From Mycobacterium neglectum (GTDB lineage: Bacteria; Actinomycetota; Actinomycetes; Mycobacteriales; Mycobacteriaceae), in assembly GCF_002591975.1 (NCBI RefSeq), contig NZ_NVQE01000008.1:103850-167849 (forward strand): a stretch of 64,000 nucleotides of DNA. Reading direction: 5' to 3'. Position 1 is the first letter of the stretch, and every line of letters begins with the position of its first letter. Position numbers and translations under genes: made by a program. Positions 1-8,234 of this stretch are shown here, one piece after another. A model generated the notes under the pieces. It did no database searches, had not been told where the DNA came from, and saw nothing but the letters and a program-made list of their open reading frames with translations.

Positions 1-375
1 TACCTGAGGCCCAGCCCCAAGCCGGAGAGCCTGATCTACACGGACCCCAAGCTCGCGCCGGGAGGTGCGGGACCGGGTGATCCGCCCGAGCCGCCGCCCG
101 CGGTCTCGGCCTATACCGGCGCCGGGGATGTCGCGCCGCCGCCCGGGTATGGGGGCGTTGGACTGCCTGCCATGCCGCCGGGCCTGTACGGACACGACGA
201 AGTGCCTGCCACGCCGTCACCCGCGCTGTTCCCTGGCGCGCCGATCCCTGGACCGCCCAACATCCAGCCGGGCCCGGTGTCGTCCGTTCAGGACATGCTG
301 CTTCCGCCAACGCCCGCGCCCTCCGCGCCACCTCCAGGACCGTTGTTGCCCGCGGAAGGGACGCCGCCATCATGA
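1..375 (+). CDS. Mce family protein, C-terminal fragment (MceD position)
   Basis: This is the last 124 codons of a gene that begins outside the window. The visible part is a proline- and glycine-rich tail with no recognisable domain, which is typical of the C-terminus of actinobacterial Mce proteins. Its TGA stop overlaps the ATG of the next gene (ATGA at 372-375), so it belongs to the same operon as the MceE and MceF genes that follow. In the usual yrbE-mceA-F order the gene before the MceE lipoprotein is mceD, and that is the only basis for the letter. Mce proteins form a cell-envelope tunnel for lipid import driven by YrbE permeases and an Mkl-type ATPase. The identity of this mce locus cannot be told from the fragment. 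Confidence 0.8.
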   Translation, partial: YLRPSPKPESLIYTDPKLAPGGAGPGDPPEPPPAVSAYTGAGDVAPPPGYGGVGLPAMPPGLYGHDEVPATPSPALFPGAPIPGPPNIQPGPVSSVQDMLLPPTPAPSAPPPGPLLPAEGTPPS

Positions 376-1775
376 TCCGTCGCAATAGCGTGAAGGCACT
401 GGTCGTCTCGGGGTGCTGCGTGGCCCTGGCGATGACGGGCTGCGCCTATCAAGGGGTGAATTCACTGCCTCTTCCTGGCGCTGTCGGACGCGGGCCCGAC
501 GCGGTGACCTACACCGTCCAGGTCCCGAATGTCGCGACGCTGGAGTCGAATTCGCCGGTGATGATCAACGACGTCATCGTCGGCAGTGTCGGCAAGATGA
601 CCGTCGACGCCTGGCACGCGAACGTTGAGATATCCGTCAAGCCCGATGTCGTCGTGCCGTCGAACGCGGTGGCGTCCGTGGGGCAGACCAGCCTTCTGGG
701 ATCGATGCATCTCGCACTGAATCCGCCGCTGGGTGAACAGCCGAGCGGACAGCTGCAGCCGGGTGCCACCCTCTCGTTGAACCAGTCGTCGACCTACCCC
801 ACCACGGAGCAAACGCTGGCCTCGTTGTCGACCATCGTCAACGGGGGCGGGCTGGGCCAGATCGGCGACATCATCCACAACTTCAGCGCCGCCGTGTCGG
901 GACGCGAGCCCGAGATCCGTGAATTGCTCACCCGGCTCGACGAATTCGTCGGCACGCTGGATGCGCAGCGCGACGACATCATCGAATCCATCAAGCAGTT
1001 GAACCGCGTGGCCGGAACCTTCGCGAATCAACGCGAAGTGATCGACCGGGCGCTCAAAGAGATTCCGCCCGCAATCGATGTACTGATCAAGGAACGGCCG
1101 AATCTGACCACGGCGCTGGAGAAGCTCGGAACCTTCAGCGACACCGCCACCCAGCTGGTCAACGACAGCGGCGACGATCTGGTGAAGAACCTGCAGGGCC
1201 TCGAGCCGGCGCTGAAATCGCTCGCCGAGATCGGTCCCGATATCAGCCAGGCGCTCATCTTCGCGACGGCGTTCCCCTACGGTCCGGCCTTCGCCGACAA
1301 GATCGCCAAGGGTGACTACATCAACCTGCTCGCCACGTTCGACCTCACGTACCCGCGTCTCAAGCGTGGAATCCTGCTCGGCACCCGCTGGGGCGACGAG
1401 AACGCCAAACTCATTCCCGCACCCGGCGATCCCTATTTCATGAACTACGCGTACGACCCGATCATGGTCGGTGTCGCGCCGCCACCCACTGAGCTTCCTC
1501 CCGCACCGCAGGCGGCCCCGGGCCAGCCGGTAACCACCATGTTCGGCCCCGTGTTGCCGATGGTTCCGCCACCACCTGCCAGACCCCAGTTCGGACCCGA
1601 GCCACAGCTGAATGAGTCGCAGATCTTCGCCGGTCCGTTCGGTGCCGAGGGGGCGCCCGCGCCGGCTGCACCGCCGACTCCGCCTGAATTGCCGGCACCG
1701 CCGGCTCCGCCTGGATTGCCGGCACCGCCGGCTCCGCCTGAATTGCCGGCACCGCCGGCGGGAGGTGGTGGCTGA
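372..1775 (+). CDS. MceE-type lipoprotein of an mce lipid-import operon
   Basis: 467 residues. The N-terminus is a lipoprotein signal with the lipid-modified Cys at residue 24 (LAMTGC). An MlaD/Mce domain follows at about residues 45-120, then a long helical region to about residue 320 that in Mce proteins builds the tunnel. The C-terminal 110 residues are extremely rich in Pro and Ala and end in three copies of a nine-residue unit (PELPAPPAP). At 467 residues it is longer than I remember for the LprK/LprN-type MceE lipoproteins, mainly because of this tail. It overlaps its upstream neighbour by four bases and its downstream neighbour by one. The MceE call is secure from the lipobox plus Mce domain; which mce operon this is remains open. 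Confidence 0.9.
   Translation: MIRRNSVKALVVSGCCVALAMTGCAYQGVNSLPLPGAVGRGPDAVTYTVQVPNVATLESNSPVMINDVIVGSVGKMTVDAWHANVEISVKPDVVVPSNAVASVGQTSLLGSMHLALNPPLGEQPSGQLQPGATLSLNQSSTYPTTEQTLASLSTIVNGGGLGQIGDIIHNFSAAVSGREPEIRELLTRLDEFVGTLDAQRDDIIESIKQLNRVAGTFANQREVIDRALKEIPPAIDVLIKERPNLTTALEKLGTFSDTATQLVNDSGDDLVKNLQGLEPALKSLAEIGPDISQALIFATAFPYGPAFADKIAKGDYINLLATFDLTYPRLKRGILLGTRWGDENAKLIPAPGDPYFMNYAYDPIMVGVAPPPTELPPAPQAAPGQPVTTMFGPVLPMVPPPPARPQFGPEPQLNESQIFAGPFGAEGAPAPAAPPTPPELPAPPAPPGLPAPPAPPELPAPPAGGGG
1683..1763 (+). repeat. Three tandem 27-bp units inside the MceE gene
   Basis: Three in-frame 27-bp copies start at 1683, 1710 and 1737 and encode PELPAPPAP, PGLPAPPAP and PELPAPPAG. Copies one and two differ at one base. 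The third diverges only over its last few bases. The unit length is a multiple of three, so copy-number change would keep the reading frame. Confidence 0.85.
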
Positions 1776-3469
1776 TGCTGACCCGCTTCGTCCGCAACCA
1801 GTTGATCATCTTCACCATCGCCTCGATCGTCGGCGTGACGGTGATGCTGTTCGCCTACATGCAGTTGCCCACTCTGCTCAACGTCGGGCGCCTGACGGTC
1901 ACGCTGGAGCTGCCTGCCGCAGGCGGTCTCTACCGCTTCGGGAACGTGACGTACCGAGGCGTGCAGATCGGCAAAGTGAAATCGGTTTCGCTCACCGAGA
2001 CCGGTGCCGAAGCGGTCTTGTCGCTCAACACGTCGCCGAAGGTCCCCGCAGATCTCGAGGCGAACGTGCTCAGTGTGTCAGCGGTCGGCGAGCAGTACGT
2101 GGACTTGCGCCCTCGCACCGACTCCGGACCGTATCTGGAGGATGGTTCACGGATACCGGTGTCCAACACCACGATCCCGCAGCAGGTCGGCCCGATGCTG
2201 GACCAGGTGAGCACACTGGTGGACAGCATTCCCGGGGACAGGATCTCCGATCTGCTCGACGAAACCTTCAAGGCGTTCAACGGTGCGGGGCCCGACTTCA
2301 GCTCCCTGATCGACTCCGGTGCGACGCTGGCCGAACAACTCAACAGCGTCTCCGACGAGACGCGAGGGTTGATCGATGACAGTGGGCCACTGCTGGATTC
2401 GCAAGCTGAGACAGCCGACTCCATCCGGACGTGGGCGCGCAGTCTGGAAGGGGTCACCGCGCAACTCGCGCAGAACGATCCTCAGATACGCGCGCTCCTG
2501 CAGCAGGGCCCGGGCTTCGCACAAGAGGTCTCGACGCTGCTGAATCAGGTCAAGCCGACACTGCCGCTGCTCCTGGCGAATCTCACGACACTGGGGCAGA
2601 TCCTCGTCACGTACAACCCCTCGCTGGAGCAGCTCCTGGTCGTCTTTCCCAATGCGTTGTCCGCCCAGCAGGGCTTCGGCCTTGGGAAGAACAATCCCAC
2701 CGGACTTGCGATCAGCGATTTCTCGTTGACCATTTCAGATCCGGTGCCGTGCACGGTCGGCTTCCTGCCGCCGTCACAGTGGCGTTCGCCCGCCGACACG
2801 ACCGTCATCGACACGCCAGATGACCTGTACTGCAAGCTGCCTCAGGATTCCCCGATCGGGGTGCGCGGCGCCCGTAACTACCCGTGCATGGGCCACCCGG
2901 GCAAACGTGCCCCGACCGTGGAACTATGCAACGACTCCGAGGGCTTCAAACCCACGGCGCTGCGGCAGCATACGACCGGCCCGTACCCCTTCGACCCGAA
3001 CATCGTCGCGCAGGGATTCCCGGTCGATGACCGGGTCGACTTCCAGGAACGAATTTACGCACCGATCGAGGGCACACCCCTACCACCGGGCGCCGCGCCG
3101 TCGGGGACACCGCCAGGAATTCCCAATCCGCTGTATACCCCGATCACACCGGCTCCGGCGGCGCCTCCGCTGCCTCCGCCGCCACCGGCCCCACTGCCAC
3201 TACCGGCGCCGCCCGCAGGGAACTCATTGAACGGCGTACCCATCGCGCCTGCCGCACCAGCGCCGGCCACCGAGGTGCCGCACGGCGGTGGCGTGCCCGC
3301 AGCGCCAAGTGCGTTCAACGGCAACGCATCCGACGGCCCGTCGGTTGCTGCGGTGCCGTACGACCCGAACACCGGACAGTTCGTGACGCCCGACGGGCAG
3401 GTGCAGACGCTGACAAATATTGCTGCCGGACATGCACCAAAGTCGTGGAAAGACCTGATGCCGATCTAA
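1775..3469 (+). CDS. MceF-type protein of an mce lipid-import operon
   Basis: 564 residues. A single N-terminal membrane anchor (about residues 9-30) precedes an MlaD/Mce domain at roughly residues 38-115 (LTVTLELPAAGGLYRFGNV, then a GVQIGKV segment). A long helical part and a Pro/Ala-rich tail from about residue 420 complete the protein. It starts at the ATG that shares one base with the MceE stop (TGATG). It is the last mce gene on this strand: the next genes are secreted proteins of unknown function, so the usual Mce-associated (mas) genes do not follow directly. Two mas genes are found 11 kb further on. Confidence 0.9.
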   Translation: MLTRFVRNQLIIFTIASIVGVTVMLFAYMQLPTLLNVGRLTVTLELPAAGGLYRFGNVTYRGVQIGKVKSVSLTETGAEAVLSLNTSPKVPADLEANVLSVSAVGEQYVDLRPRTDSGPYLEDGSRIPVSNTTIPQQVGPMLDQVSTLVDSIPGDRISDLLDETFKAFNGAGPDFSSLIDSGATLAEQLNSVSDETRGLIDDSGPLLDSQAETADSIRTWARSLEGVTAQLAQNDPQIRALLQQGPGFAQEVSTLLNQVKPTLPLLLANLTTLGQILVTYNPSLEQLLVVFPNALSAQQGFGLGKNNPTGLAISDFSLTISDPVPCTVGFLPPSQWRSPADTTVIDTPDDLYCKLPQDSPIGVRGARNYPCMGHPGKRAPTVELCNDSEGFKPTALRQHTTGPYPFDPNIVAQGFPVDDRVDFQERIYAPIEGTPLPPGAAPSGTPPGIPNPLYTPITPAPAAPPLPPPPPAPLPLPAPPAGNSLNGVPIAPAAPAPATEVPHGGGVPAAPSAFNGNASDGPSVAAVPYDPNTGQFVTPDGQVQTLTNIAAGHAPKSWKDLMPI

Positions 3470-3476
3470 ATCGGCG

Positions 3477-4001
3477 CTAGGACAATTGCTCCAGCTTCAT
3501 GGGTGTCTCGACGACGAGGGGCTGGTTCGTGCCGCATGAGCCGCTCGGACTGTTCGTCCGCTGGCGGCCCACCAGGAAATTCGTGATGTTCATCCTGCGC
3601 TCGGTGGACACCGGGTCGAATCCCCAGAACTGAAACCGCTGCTCGCCGGGGGCAATCGCCCCACCGGGGCAGAACTGCCACTCGGGAATGTTGCGATCGA
3701 CGACCCAGTAGGCGTTCGGGTAGCCGTACCACAGTCGAGCGCTCCAACCGGCCGAACTCGTTGCCGTGCCCTCGCATTCGATGGGGCTGACGCAACTGGA
3801 GGACAGCGTCCACGTCTCGTCGATCGTCGGCATGGTTTTTCGGACCTCGTTGACCAAGGCGAAATCGCCGTTCGCGTAGTACCGGTAGGTGCCGTTCAGT
3901 TCAACGCCGAAATCCGATGCGTGCGCCGCCGGGGTGGCGCTCAGCGTCGCGGCGACGCTCATTGCGGCTACCACGCCCGCGGCGATCTTGTGTCCACCCA
4001 T
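3477..4001 (-). CDS. Secreted protein of unknown function
   Basis: 174 residues with a clear Sec signal peptide (hydrophobic stretch ending in an AHA-S-type cleavage site near residue 28). The mature part contains four Cys, many Trp/Tyr and Gly, and no domain I recognise; a small disulfide-bonded beta-rich fold is likely. It is convergent with mceF (seven bases between the stops) and divergent from another small secreted protein. The start is supported by a TANNNT hexamer (TAGGGT, 4010-4015) ending eight bases before the ATG, as expected for a leaderless mRNA. Confidence 0.75.
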   Translation of the reverse strand: MGGHKIAAGVVAAMSVAATLSATPAAHASDFGVELNGTYRYYANGDFALVNEVRKTMPTIDETWTLSSSCVSPIECEGTATSSAGWSARLWYGYPNAYWVVDRNIPEWQFCPGGAIAPGEQRFQFWGFDPVSTERRMNITNFLVGRQRTNSPSGSCGTNQPLVVETPMKLEQLS

Positions 4002-4009
4002 GGCTCTAA

Positions 4010-4015
4010 ACCCTA
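4010..4015 (-). promoter_or_regulatory. Putative -10 element of a leaderless promoter
   Basis: TAGGGT on the minus strand ends eight bases before the ATG at 4001. No Shine-Dalgarno sequence is visible, so transcription probably starts at or next to the start codon. Confidence 0.45.
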
Positions 4016-4045
4016 TCTTGGCCGGGAGCGATCCTCTTCAAAAGC

Positions 4046-4060
4046 GAGAATTTGATTCCC
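4046..4060. promoter_or_regulatory. Inverted repeat of the GAGAAT-N3-ATTCTC type
   Basis: GAGAATTTGATTCCC is one mismatch away from a perfect GAGAAT-N3-ATTCTC palindrome. Another GAGAAT half-site follows at 4069-4074. It lies between two divergent secreted-protein genes and resembles the sites at 12165 and 14948. Confidence 0.4.
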
Positions 4061-4080
4061 ATGCATGTGAGAATAGTCCC

Positions 4081-4479
4081 GTGCGATCCACCGTCGCAGT
4101 GCTTGCTGCAGTCCTGACCGCAGGTTCGATCATCGCGTCGCCTCCGGCGTCGGCAGGACCGACCCTGTGCAACGAGCCCAGCTGTGTACCCGGCATCATG
4201 CCGGGTGTGGTGCTTGGCTCGTACTGCAATAACACCAAGTACTACTCATTCGGCGTGACGTCGTGGGGGCGGCTGGTGTTCTGCGGAACGCCGAGGCGTT
4301 ATGAACCGCGCTGGTTCCGGTCACCGGAGATGCGTGGAATCAAGGACTACATGAGCGATTGCGCCGGCTTCGACGGCGAGGTCGCCCAAGCCCCCGACGG
4401 CATGTTCCTCAGCTGCGTCACGCGCGAGGACGGATTCCCGAGATGGGAAAGCGGAGAACAGCTTCGCCCCGCCCCGTGA
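4081..4479 (+). CDS. Small secreted Cys-rich protein of unknown function
   Basis: 132 residues from a GTG start. The N-terminus is a Sec signal peptide (hydrophobic core, then PPASAG cleavage near residue 25). The mature protein has six Cys spread over about 105 residues, so three disulfides are likely, plus a conserved-looking WGRLVFCG segment. An upstream in-frame ATG at 3889 would bury the signal peptide inside the protein and is rejected. No family is recognised. The promoter region carries GAGAAT half-sites shared with the catabolic genes further right. Confidence 0.7.
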   Translation: MRSTVAVLAAVLTAGSIIASPPASAGPTLCNEPSCVPGIMPGVVLGSYCNNTKYYSFGVTSWGRLVFCGTPRRYEPRWFRSPEMRGIKDYMSDCAGFDGEVAQAPDGMFLSCVTREDGFPRWESGEQLRPAP

Positions 4480-4482
4480 TCG

Positions 4483-5763
4483 CTAGCCGACCGGCGTGAA
4501 CTCGATGTTGATCTCCGTCAGCCCGCGCAGGATGAACGTCGGCTCGTAGACGTATCGCCTAGCGTCGATCGGGCCGTGCTTCTCCTCGCTGACGGTGATG
4601 TCGGCCAACCGGTCAAGGAGTCGCTCAATCGACACCCGGCCCTCCACCCGCGCCAGCGGGGCGCCCGGGCAGGAGTGGATACCCCGGCTGAATGCAATGT
4701 GCTCGCGCACGTTCTTGCGCTCGAGTGAGAACTCGTGGGGGCTATCGAAGCGCTGGGGATCGCGGTTGGCGGCGCCGGGGCTGACCATCACCGTGGTTCC
4801 CGCAGGGACCGTGGTGTCGCCCAGTGTTGTTGTCTTACGGGCCATCCGGAAGACGCTCTTCACCGGGCTGTCCATGCGCAGGCACTCCTCGACGAAGATC
4901 GGGATGAGGGTGCGGTCGTCGCGCAACTGCTGCTGGATGTCGGGCCGGTCGCTGAGCACCCGCATCGCCGCACCGAGCAGCTTCGCGGTCGTCTCCTGGC
5001 CGGCGGCAAACAGGAACGTCGCAGTCCGGACAACGTCGACCACCTCGGGAGTCGAGCCGTCGGGATACTTCGCCGTCGCAATCGATGTGAGCACGTCGTC
5101 ACGGGGTGACTCGCGGCGCTCCTCGATGTACTGGGAGAACTTCTCGTCGGCCCACGCCAACGGGTTCACGGCGATCACCTCGTGGTCGAGGCTGCCGATG
5201 TTGGTTCCCTCGCCCTGGGCGCCGAATGCCTGCCGGAAGTCCTCGTGGTCCTCCTCGGGCACACCGAGCAGGTCGGCAACGACCAACAGCGAGAACGGCT
5301 TGGCGTACGCATTGAGAAACTCGCACTCACCCGCGGCGATGAACTCGTCGATGTGACGATCGGCGAGTCGCCACATGAAATCCTCGTTCTCCTTGAGGCG
5401 CTTGGGAGTCAGCAGTCGCGAAAGAACGGATCGTGCGTCGGTGTGATGCGGGGGATCCATCGTGACCATGTGCTCGTGCATGATGATCTCGGTGCGGTGC
5501 TCTTCGAGCTGTGCACAGATGTCGTCGCCCTCCGGCGTGAAGGGGAGTGGCGTGAACGGTCCCATCACCGCGACACACGACGAGTAGTTCTCGGTGTCCT
5601 TGTAGACGGCGTTCGCCGCCTCCCAGCCGGTGACCGCCAGCACGCCGTTGTTGATCGGGCAGCACACCGGATCCTTCGTGCGCACATGGTCGTAATACGG
5701 GTGAGGGTCGGGCACCAACGACGGATCGGTGAAGTAGTCGACCGAGTCGAAATCTGTGGTCAT
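4483..5763 (-). CDS. Cytochrome P450
   Basis: 426 residues, normal length for a soluble bacterial P450. The I-helix oxygen-activation motif AGQETT is at residues 254-259, the K-helix ExxR at 293-296, and the heme-ligand loop FSRGIHSCPG has its Cys at residue 365. It should be a heme monooxygenase fed by ferredoxin and reductase; neither partner is encoded next to it. It is divergent from a TetR regulator, and a long palindrome lies between them. The neighbourhood of CoA ligases, hydratase and thiolase-like enzyme suggests a lipid, sterol or terpenoid-like substrate, which is inference. I cannot assign a CYP family number. Confidence 0.93.
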   Translation of the reverse strand: MTTDFDSVDYFTDPSLVPDPHPYYDHVRTKDPVCCPINNGVLAVTGWEAANAVYKDTENYSSCVAVMGPFTPLPFTPEGDDICAQLEEHRTEIIMHEHMVTMDPPHHTDARSVLSRLLTPKRLKENEDFMWRLADRHIDEFIAAGECEFLNAYAKPFSLLVVADLLGVPEEDHEDFRQAFGAQGEGTNIGSLDHEVIAVNPLAWADEKFSQYIEERRESPRDDVLTSIATAKYPDGSTPEVVDVVRTATFLFAAGQETTAKLLGAAMRVLSDRPDIQQQLRDDRTLIPIFVEECLRMDSPVKSVFRMARKTTTLGDTTVPAGTTVMVSPGAANRDPQRFDSPHEFSLERKNVREHIAFSRGIHSCPGAPLARVEGRVSIERLLDRLADITVSEEKHGPIDARRYVYEPTFILRGLTEINIEFTPVG

Positions 5764-5847
5764 CGTCTTGTGAGCCCTTCGAAGTCGGCGCTTACCGCGT
5801 AGCGGCTGTGGCTGAAACGGCCGCGCGGACGAGCCGGTTGGCCGAAT

Positions 5848-5869
5848 ATGCTGAGCACCTGCTTAGCAT
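5848..5869. promoter_or_regulatory. 22-bp palindrome, candidate TetR operator
   Basis: Left arm ATGCTGAGCA and right arm TGCTTAGCAT flank a CC centre; there is one mismatched pair. It sits in the 192-bp divergent region between the P450 and TetR genes, just upstream of a TAAGGT hexamer (5875-5880) that could be the TetR -10. It would therefore cover the -35 region. Autoregulation by the adjacent TetR protein is the simplest inference. Confidence 0.6.
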
Positions 5870-5955
5870 GGCGTTAAGGTCAGGGTCAAGATCGTCGCGC
5901 CCTTCGCCACTACGATCGGCGTGTCGCAACTGACATCGGGAAGAGGATTGATGGC

Positions 5956-6561
5956 ATGGCCGAGATCTCGGGGCTGCGAAGGATCGGGGCGCCGGAGGCG
6001 AAGAATCGCGGGGTGCTGCTCGATGCCGCAGAGCAGCTGCTTCTCGAGGAGGGATACGCCTCGGTCACATCGCGCCGTGTCGCCGAGAAGGCCGGGCTGA
6101 AGCCCCAGCTCGTCCACTACTACTTCCGGACCATGGAGGATCTGTTCCTCGCCGTGTTCCGCCGCATGGCCGAAGCCGGGCTGAGCGTTCTCCAGACGGC
6201 TCTGGCCTCGCCTCAGCCGCTGTGGTCGCTGTGGAGGTTCAGCACCCAACCCGAGGCCACCCGGCTGACGATGGAGTTCATGGGGCTGGCCAACCACCGC
6301 AAGGCATTGCGAGCCGAGATCGTCTATTACGCGGAACGCTTCCGGGAGGAACAGAACGCGGCGATCGGGGCCGCGCTCGCGCGCTATGGTGTCGCATCCA
6401 GTGATGTGCCGCCGGTGGTGTGGACGGTCTTTGCGACCAGCGTGTCGCAGGGCCTGGTCATGGAACGCGCGCTGGGCATGACCACTGGTCACGCCGAGAC
6501 GTTCGCGTATTGCGAGCAGTGGATTCGCCGCCTGGAGGGTGAGCCACTTCCGGACGCCTGA
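5956..6561 (+). CDS. TetR family transcriptional regulator
   Basis: 201 residues. The N-terminal helix-turn-helix reads SVTSRRVAEKAGLKPQLVHYYF at about residues 35-56, the TetR signature. The C-terminal helical domain should bind a small-molecule effector. The chosen ATG has a purine-rich AGAGGA sequence eight bases upstream. The gene is divergent from the P450 and likely controls it and itself through the palindrome at 5848-5869. Whether it also controls the catabolic genes to the right is unknown: their shared repeats have a different sequence. Confidence 0.9.
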   Translation: MAEISGLRRIGAPEAKNRGVLLDAAEQLLLEEGYASVTSRRVAEKAGLKPQLVHYYFRTMEDLFLAVFRRMAEAGLSVLQTALASPQPLWSLWRFSTQPEATRLTMEFMGLANHRKALRAEIVYYAERFREEQNAAIGAALARYGVASSDVPPVVWTVFATSVSQGLVMERALGMTTGHAETFAYCEQWIRRLEGEPLPDA

Positions 6562-6575
6562 TCGTGAATCAGCTG

Positions 6576-7049
6576 TCACCAGTTGCGAATCGAGCAGAGC
6601 GCGCCCTTGGGACCTTGATCGGTCGCGACGACGACCCCGTCCACCGCGAGGACGCAGTGGACGTTGGGGGACAGGCCTGGTTCGCCGGCTGCGACGACCA
6701 TCGCCCAGTCGTCGGGATTCGCCAGTTGCACATCGAGATTCCACTGCTGATTCGGTCCGACGTCGGCCTCGACCTTCGGCGTGTACGCGTACGGGTTGTG
6801 GCTGTAATCGGCCCAGTTAGGCGGGTCAACGTCGCGGTAGTAGATGTCCAGGTACGCGGGTCCCTCGGTGAACACCGTGTATTTGACGTTGCGCAGCGGA
6901 CCCTGTGCGTGCGCCGGCACGCTCGCGACGGCGACGGACGAGGCGGCCAGAACGGTTGCCGAGGCGAGGCGGAGCAATGCTCTGGGCCTCGAAACACGGA
7001 TTGCCGCCGGAAACTTCATTCCCCGAATTTTAGAACCATGTTTCCGCAT
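6576..7049 (-). CDS. Secreted MmpS-like protein
   Basis: 157 residues from the first ATG; a second ATG at residue 11 (7019) is equally possible and gives a more typical signal peptide. The signal ends near PAHAQG. The mature part (about 110 residues) follows the pattern of the MmpS C-terminal domain: a VKYTVFTEG opening strand, a central W-x-x-D/N segment, and closing strands with the pair HCVLAVDGVVV and GALCSI, whose two Cys could form a disulfide. MmpS proteins normally accompany an MmpL lipid transporter, but none is nearby. Convergent with tetR; a 24-bp gap separates it from the thiolase-like gene. Confidence 0.65.
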   Translation of the reverse strand: MRKHGSKIRGMKFPAAIRVSRPRALLRLASATVLAASSVAVASVPAHAQGPLRNVKYTVFTEGPAYLDIYYRDVDPPNWADYSHNPYAYTPKVEADVGPNQQWNLDVQLANPDDWAMVVAAGEPGLSPNVHCVLAVDGVVVATDQGPKGALCSIRNW

Positions 7050-7073
7050 GGTGTGCCGAATGCGCGATCTTGC

Positions 7074-8219
7074 TCAGACCGAAAGGATGGTCGCTGAGGC
7101 GGTGCCGGGCGCGCCGTAGACCTGCGCCAACCCGACCTTCGGTTCGCCTGGGACCTGGCGCTCGCCCGCCTCGCCACGAAGCTGGCGCACCAACTCATGA
7201 ACCTGGCGCAGACCCGACGCGCCGATCGGCTCGCCGTTGGCGATCAGCCCGCCGTCGGTGTTGACCGGGATGGTGCCACCGATCTCGGTGGCGCCGTCGG
7301 CCAGCAGCTTCTCCTGTTCGCCGTCGGCGCACAGGCCCGTCTCGGCCATGTGGATCACCTCGGCGCCCGCGTCGGTGTCCTGCAGCTGGGCGATGTCGAC
7401 GTCCTCGGGTCCGATGCCGGCCGCCTCGTAGGCCGCCTTGGCCGCATACACCGTCGGCGAGGGGTCCTCGTCGAGAGGGGCGGACGTGGCGTGTACCTCG
7501 TAGGCGCCGAAGGTGCGCGTACGGATCTCGCTGGCACGCACGAACACCGGTTTGTCGGTGAATTTGTGGGCGATGTCCCCGCGGCACATGATCACCGCGG
7601 CCGCACCCTCGTCGGGGGCGCAGAACATGTACTGGGTGAGCGGGTAGTTCAGCACCGCCGAGTTGAGGATCTCATCGACCGAAATCTCTTTGCGGCGAAA
7701 CGCATTCGGGTTCATCGCGCCATTGCGGAAGTTCTTGTTTGCCACGCGGGCCAGCGTCTCCTGCGAGATGCCGTGCTTGTGAATGTAGTGGTTGGCTTTG
7801 ATACCGAAGAACTTGGTGGTGACGAACTGGCCGTTCTCGGCATACCACTGCGGCAGGGCGAGTTTGGCGGGATCGTCGGTGAAGGCGCCGCGGGGGTGCT
7901 TGTCCAGACCGATCGCTATTCCGATGTCGTACTTGCCGAGCCGGATCGTGTCGGCTGTCTGTTGGATCGCCGACGCCGCGGTCGCGCAGGCGTTGAACAC
8001 GTTGGTGAAGGTGATGCCGGTGAGGCCGACGAGACGGGTCACCGCGTCGGGGTTGGAAACCTCGTAGCTGCCGCCGAAGCCGAACTGGATGTCCTTCCAG
8101 TCGACACCGGCGTCGGTGAGCGCCAGTTGAATCGCCTCGGCGCCCATCTCCATCGCTGTCTTGTCGAACCGGCCGAACGGGTGGAGTCCCACCCCGATGA
8201 TCGCAACGTCATTGGTCAT
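7074..8219 (-). CDS. Thiolase-fold enzyme, Ltp/SCP-x type, paired with a DUF35 protein
   Basis: 381 residues, thiolase superfamily. The nucleophile-loop Cys is residue 78 (NACATA). The usual C-terminal GHP motif reads NGEP, with Glu330 in place of the catalytic His, and the usual C-terminal Cys loop is YGAPG. These changes argue against an ordinary acetyl-transferring thiolase and fit the Ltp group, in which some members (Ltp2 with its DUF35 partner ChsH2) are retro-aldolases in steroid side-chain degradation. The DUF35 partner lies 15 bp upstream in the same operon. A role in acyl-CoA chain shortening is likely; the substrate is unknown. Confidence 0.85.
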   Translation of the reverse strand: MTNDVAIIGVGLHPFGRFDKTAMEMGAEAIQLALTDAGVDWKDIQFGFGGSYEVSNPDAVTRLVGLTGITFTNVFNACATAASAIQQTADTIRLGKYDIGIAIGLDKHPRGAFTDDPAKLALPQWYAENGQFVTTKFFGIKANHYIHKHGISQETLARVANKNFRNGAMNPNAFRRKEISVDEILNSAVLNYPLTQYMFCAPDEGAAAVIMCRGDIAHKFTDKPVFVRASEIRTRTFGAYEVHATSAPLDEDPSPTVYAAKAAYEAAGIGPEDVDIAQLQDTDAGAEVIHMAETGLCADGEQEKLLADGATEIGGTIPVNTDGGLIANGEPIGASGLRQVHELVRQLRGEAGERQVPGEPKVGLAQVYGAPGTASATILSV

Positions 8220-8234
8220 TCCCCAGAGTCCTCT

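Noticed and set aside
3889..4080. In-frame upstream start for the small secreted protein
   Set aside because: It would place about 64 residues before an obvious signal peptide and overlap the divergent gene.
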